Shown here piece after piece: positions 61,865 to 64,000 of a stretch of DNA of 64,000 bases. Numbering within the stretch: position 1 is the stretch's first letter; the number at the start of each line of letters is the position of its first letter. Below the pieces are notes generated by a model that saw nothing but the letters and a program-made list of their open reading frames with translations, had not been told where the DNA came from and made no database searches. This DNA comes from an uncultured Blautia sp. (GTDB lineage Bacteria > Bacillota > Clostridia > Lachnospirales > Lachnospiraceae), in the NCBI RefSeq assembly GCF_937880195.1, contig NZ_CALFLA010000120.1, forward strand, positions 31,902 to 95,901, read 5' to 3'. Position numbers and translations under genes: made by a program.

Positions 61865-63790
61865 TCAAATATCCAGTTCTGCGTCTGCCGCATGTTCATA
61901 GATAAAAGCCTTTCTGGGCGGAACCTCGCTTCCCATAAGGATCTCCGTCACACTGGAAGCCAGACGGGCGTCTTCAATCTCTACCCGTCTCATCCTTCTT
62001 GTTTCCGGGTTCAGAGTTGTTTCCCAGAGCTGATCTGCGTCCATCTCTCCAAGACCTTTGTACCTCTGCAGGGTAAAACTTCCCGGCTTATGAGTTTTTC
62101 TGTATCTTTCAAGAGCCTTATCGTCATAGAGGTACTCTTCCGGTCCTTTTTTCGGCATAGCTTTATAAAGAGGCGGCATGGCAAGATACACATGGCCCTC
62201 ATAGATCAGATCCGGCATAAAACGATAAAACAAAGTCAAAAGCAAGGTGGAAATATGAGCGCCATCTACGTCCGCATCTGCCATGATCACAATTATGTCA
62301 TAGCGGAGCTTGCTGATATCAAAATCATTTCCATATCCTTCTGAAAAACCGCATCCAAAGGCATTGATCATGGTTTTGATCTCTGCGTTGGCAAGCACCT
62401 TGTCAATGGTTGCTTTTTCTACGTTCAGAATCTTTCCCCGGATAGGAAGGATGGCCTGATAGTTCCTGTTCCGGGCAGTCTTTGCAGAGCCTCCTGCAGA
62501 ATCTCCCTCCACAATAAAGATTTCGCACTGGGAAGGATCCTTTTTTTCACAGTTGGCCAGCTTGCCGTTGGAATCAAAGGAATATTTCTGCTTTGTTAGA
62601 AGATTGGTCTTTGCCCTCTCTTCCGTCCTGCGGATCTTTGCCGCTTTTTCCGCACAGGAAAGAATGGTTTTCAAAGTTTCCAGGTTACGGTCAAAATACA
62701 AAACAAGCTGCTCTCCCAAAACCTTTCCTGTGGCCTTGGCCGCGTCCTGGTTATCCAGCTTTGTCTTTGTCTGGCCCTCGAACCGTGGAGCCGGGTGTTT
62801 AATTGACACAACGGCTGTCATTCCATTTCGGATGTCCGCTCCGGTAAAATTGGCATCCTTTTCCTTCAGAACGCCAATCTCACGGGCATAAGTATTCATC
62901 ACCGTAGTAAACGTGGTCTTAAATCCAGTCAGATGAGTGCCGCCTTCGGCGTTATAAATATTGTTACAGAATCCCAGCACATTTTCGCGGAACTCATTTG
63001 TAAACTGAAAAGCGGCTTCCACCTGGATCCCCTCTGACTCGCCTTTTAGAAGAATGGGTTCATGAAGAGTCTCTGTTTTACGGTTCAGATCCCGGATATA
63101 GCCTACGATTCCTTCCGGCTCATGATATTCTTCCTTTTCCGGTTCTGCTCCTCTTTTGTCTTCAAAAAGAATCGTCAACTCTGGATTCAGATATGCTGTT
63201 TCATGAAGACGGCTTTTAACCTCTGTAGCAGAAAATCTTGTTTTTTCAAAGATCTCGGGATCAGGCAGAAAATTCACACAGGTTCCGGTTTCCCTTGTAC
63301 GGCCCAGTTTCGGAAGAAGTCCCTCTTCCAATTCAATAACAGGAATCCCTCTTTCATACCGGTCATGATGTACATAGCCGTCCCTGCTGATCTTAATATC
63401 CAGATAAACAGACAAGGCGTTGACTACCGACGAACCTACTCCGTGAAGGCCGCCGCTGGTCTTATATGCAGAATTGTCAAATTTGCCGCCTGCATGAAGG
63501 GTGGTAAATACAAGTCTCTCTGCAGATACGCCTTTTTCATGCATATCTACCGGGATTCCTCTTCCATTGTCCGCAACCGTACAGGAGCCGTCCTTTTCCA
63601 GAATCACATGGATGTGGCTGCAGTAACCTGCCAGATGCTCGTCCACTGCATTGTCCACGATCTCATAGATCAGATGGTTCAGACCCTTTCTCGATACGCT
63701 GCCAATATACATTCCCGGTCGCTTCCGCACCGCTTCCAGTCCCTCCAGCACAGAAATACTGCCGGCATCATATGTTTCCTTCTTTGCCAT
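61865..63790 (-). CDS. parE: DNA topoisomerase IV-type subunit B (ParE/GyrB family)
   Basis: 641 aa, ATPase subunit. GHKL motifs: EIVDNAVDEHLAG, VADNGRGIPVDMH and TSGGLHGVGSSVVNALS; the Toprim domain with FIVEGDSAGGSAK and MADADVDGAHISTLLLTL. Pairs with the subunit at 59602-61848. AAAGGAA precedes the ATG. Its length and adjacency to a ParC-like gene favour topoisomerase IV over gyrase. Confidence 0.9.
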   Translation of the reverse strand: MAKKETYDAGSISVLEGLEAVRKRPGMYIGSVSRKGLNHLIYEIVDNAVDEHLAGYCSHIHVILEKDGSCTVADNGRGIPVDMHEKGVSAERLVFTTLHAGGKFDNSAYKTSGGLHGVGSSVVNALSVYLDIKISRDGYVHHDRYERGIPVIELEEGLLPKLGRTRETGTCVNFLPDPEIFEKTRFSATEVKSRLHETAYLNPELTILFEDKRGAEPEKEEYHEPEGIVGYIRDLNRKTETLHEPILLKGESEGIQVEAAFQFTNEFRENVLGFCNNIYNAEGGTHLTGFKTTFTTVMNTYAREIGVLKEKDANFTGADIRNGMTAVVSIKHPAPRFEGQTKTKLDNQDAAKATGKVLGEQLVLYFDRNLETLKTILSCAEKAAKIRRTEERAKTNLLTKQKYSFDSNGKLANCEKKDPSQCEIFIVEGDSAGGSAKTARNRNYQAILPIRGKILNVEKATIDKVLANAEIKTMINAFGCGFSEGYGNDFDISKLRYDIIVIMADADVDGAHISTLLLTLFYRFMPDLIYEGHVYLAMPPLYKAMPKKGPEEYLYDDKALERYRKTHKPGSFTLQRYKGLGEMDADQLWETTLNPETRRMRRVEIEDARLASSVTEILMGSEVPPRKAFIYEHAADAELDI

Positions 63791-63839
63791 GACTGTTTCT
63801 ATTCCTTTCTCTTAGCCTTTTTTCAAACATTCGTTCTAT

Positions 63840-63869
63840 ATCATAACTCATTTGCCGCCTTTATTGCAA
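63840..63869 (-). promoter_or_regulatory. Predicted promoter of parE-parC
   Basis: TTGCAA (63869-63864), 18-bp spacer, TATGAT (63845-63840) on the minus strand. Confidence 0.55.
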
Positions 63870-63907
63870 GTGAAAATCCTGATTTTTCCACAGAGCTTTT
63901 CTGCAAA

Positions 63908-63942
63908 ACAAAAAGTGCAACCAAATCGTTTGATTGCACTTC
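63908..63942 (-). terminator. Terminator of the tRNA-Glu transcript
   Basis: Stem GTGCAATCAAA/TTTGGTTGCAC (one G-U) followed by TTTTTG on the minus strand, directly after the tRNA gene. Confidence 0.88.
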
Positions 63943-63945
63943 TAG

Positions 63946-64000
63946 CAGCCAGTACGGGAATCGAACCCGTGTTTCCGCCGTGAGAGGGCGGCGTCTTAAC
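63946..64000 (-). tRNA. tRNA-Glu (anticodon CTC), 5' part off window
   Basis: The anticodon arm CCGCC-CTCTCAC-GGCGG gives anticodon CTC (Glu, GAG codon). The T arm ACGGG-TTCGATT-CCCGT and acceptor strand ACTGGCT with discriminator G follow. The 3' CCA is not encoded (CTA follows). The D arm and 5' acceptor strand lie beyond the right edge. Confidence 0.92.

Overview
This 64 kb window is a chromosomal segment of a low-to-mid GC, spore-forming Clostridia bacterium. It is most likely a gut Lachnospiraceae acetogen of the Blautia type (inference). The reasons are a bacterial CODH/acetyl-CoA synthase cluster, a T-box before pheST, SpoIID and a SleB-like hydrolase, the rimP-nusA-ylxR-ylxQ-infB-rbfA operon, and a strong lean of genes to the minus strand. 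I see no prophage, insertion sequence, CRISPR array or complete defence island.

Region 1 (1-8.1 kb, minus strand) is a Wood-Ljungdahl cluster. In transcription order it reads: His-rich putative nickel protein, CooT-like protein, CooC, CO dehydrogenase AcsA/CooS, a second CooC, AcsB, AcsD, AcsC (cut by the window edge). Nickel handling is placed first and the Ni enzymes follow. A good promoter precedes the first gene and a second promoter lies between acsB and acsD.

Region 2 (8.5-19.4 kb): an aldo-keto reductase; a phospholipid/ribosome group (DUF512 radical-SAM protein, der, plsY, gpsA); a 60-nt exact direct repeat in front of prs (PRPP synthase); then rplS-lepB-rbgA-rnhB-yraN-pgeF. LepB carries Arg where the catalytic Lys is expected, and YraN lacks a normal start codon.

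Region 3 (19.5-34.2 kb): a ZIP metal transporter; an orphan MotA/MotB-type stator pair that resembles ZorA/ZorB but has no effector genes beside it; a histidine phosphatase; pheS-pheT under a Phe T-box, with a hairpin array between the two genes; YihY; SpoIID, whose start codon lies inside a terminator-like hairpin; galM; a 6S RNA candidate; thrC; and a cell wall hydrolase behind a perfect consensus promoter.

Region 4 (34.6-45.9 kb) is more accessory: a cytidylate-kinase-like protein, a small unknown protein, a DUF362 protein, a CorC/HlyC protein, an Ala/Na symporter, a GntR-ABC operon whose ATPase gene is frameshifted, a DUF5662 protein, a GH13 debranching-enzyme homologue that has lost its catalytic residues, exonuclease III and a DUF1292 protein.

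Region 5 (45.9-64 kb) is core genome: dut, nrdG, pnp, rpsO, a Na/Pi cotransporter, ribF-truB-nrnA-rbfA-infB-ylxQ-ylxR-nusA-rimP, a parC/parE-type topoisomerase pair, and a tRNA-Glu cut by the right edge. The best candidates for something new are the orphan stator pair, the catalytically dead GH13 protein, the variant signal peptidase and the His-rich/CooT/CooC nickel module.
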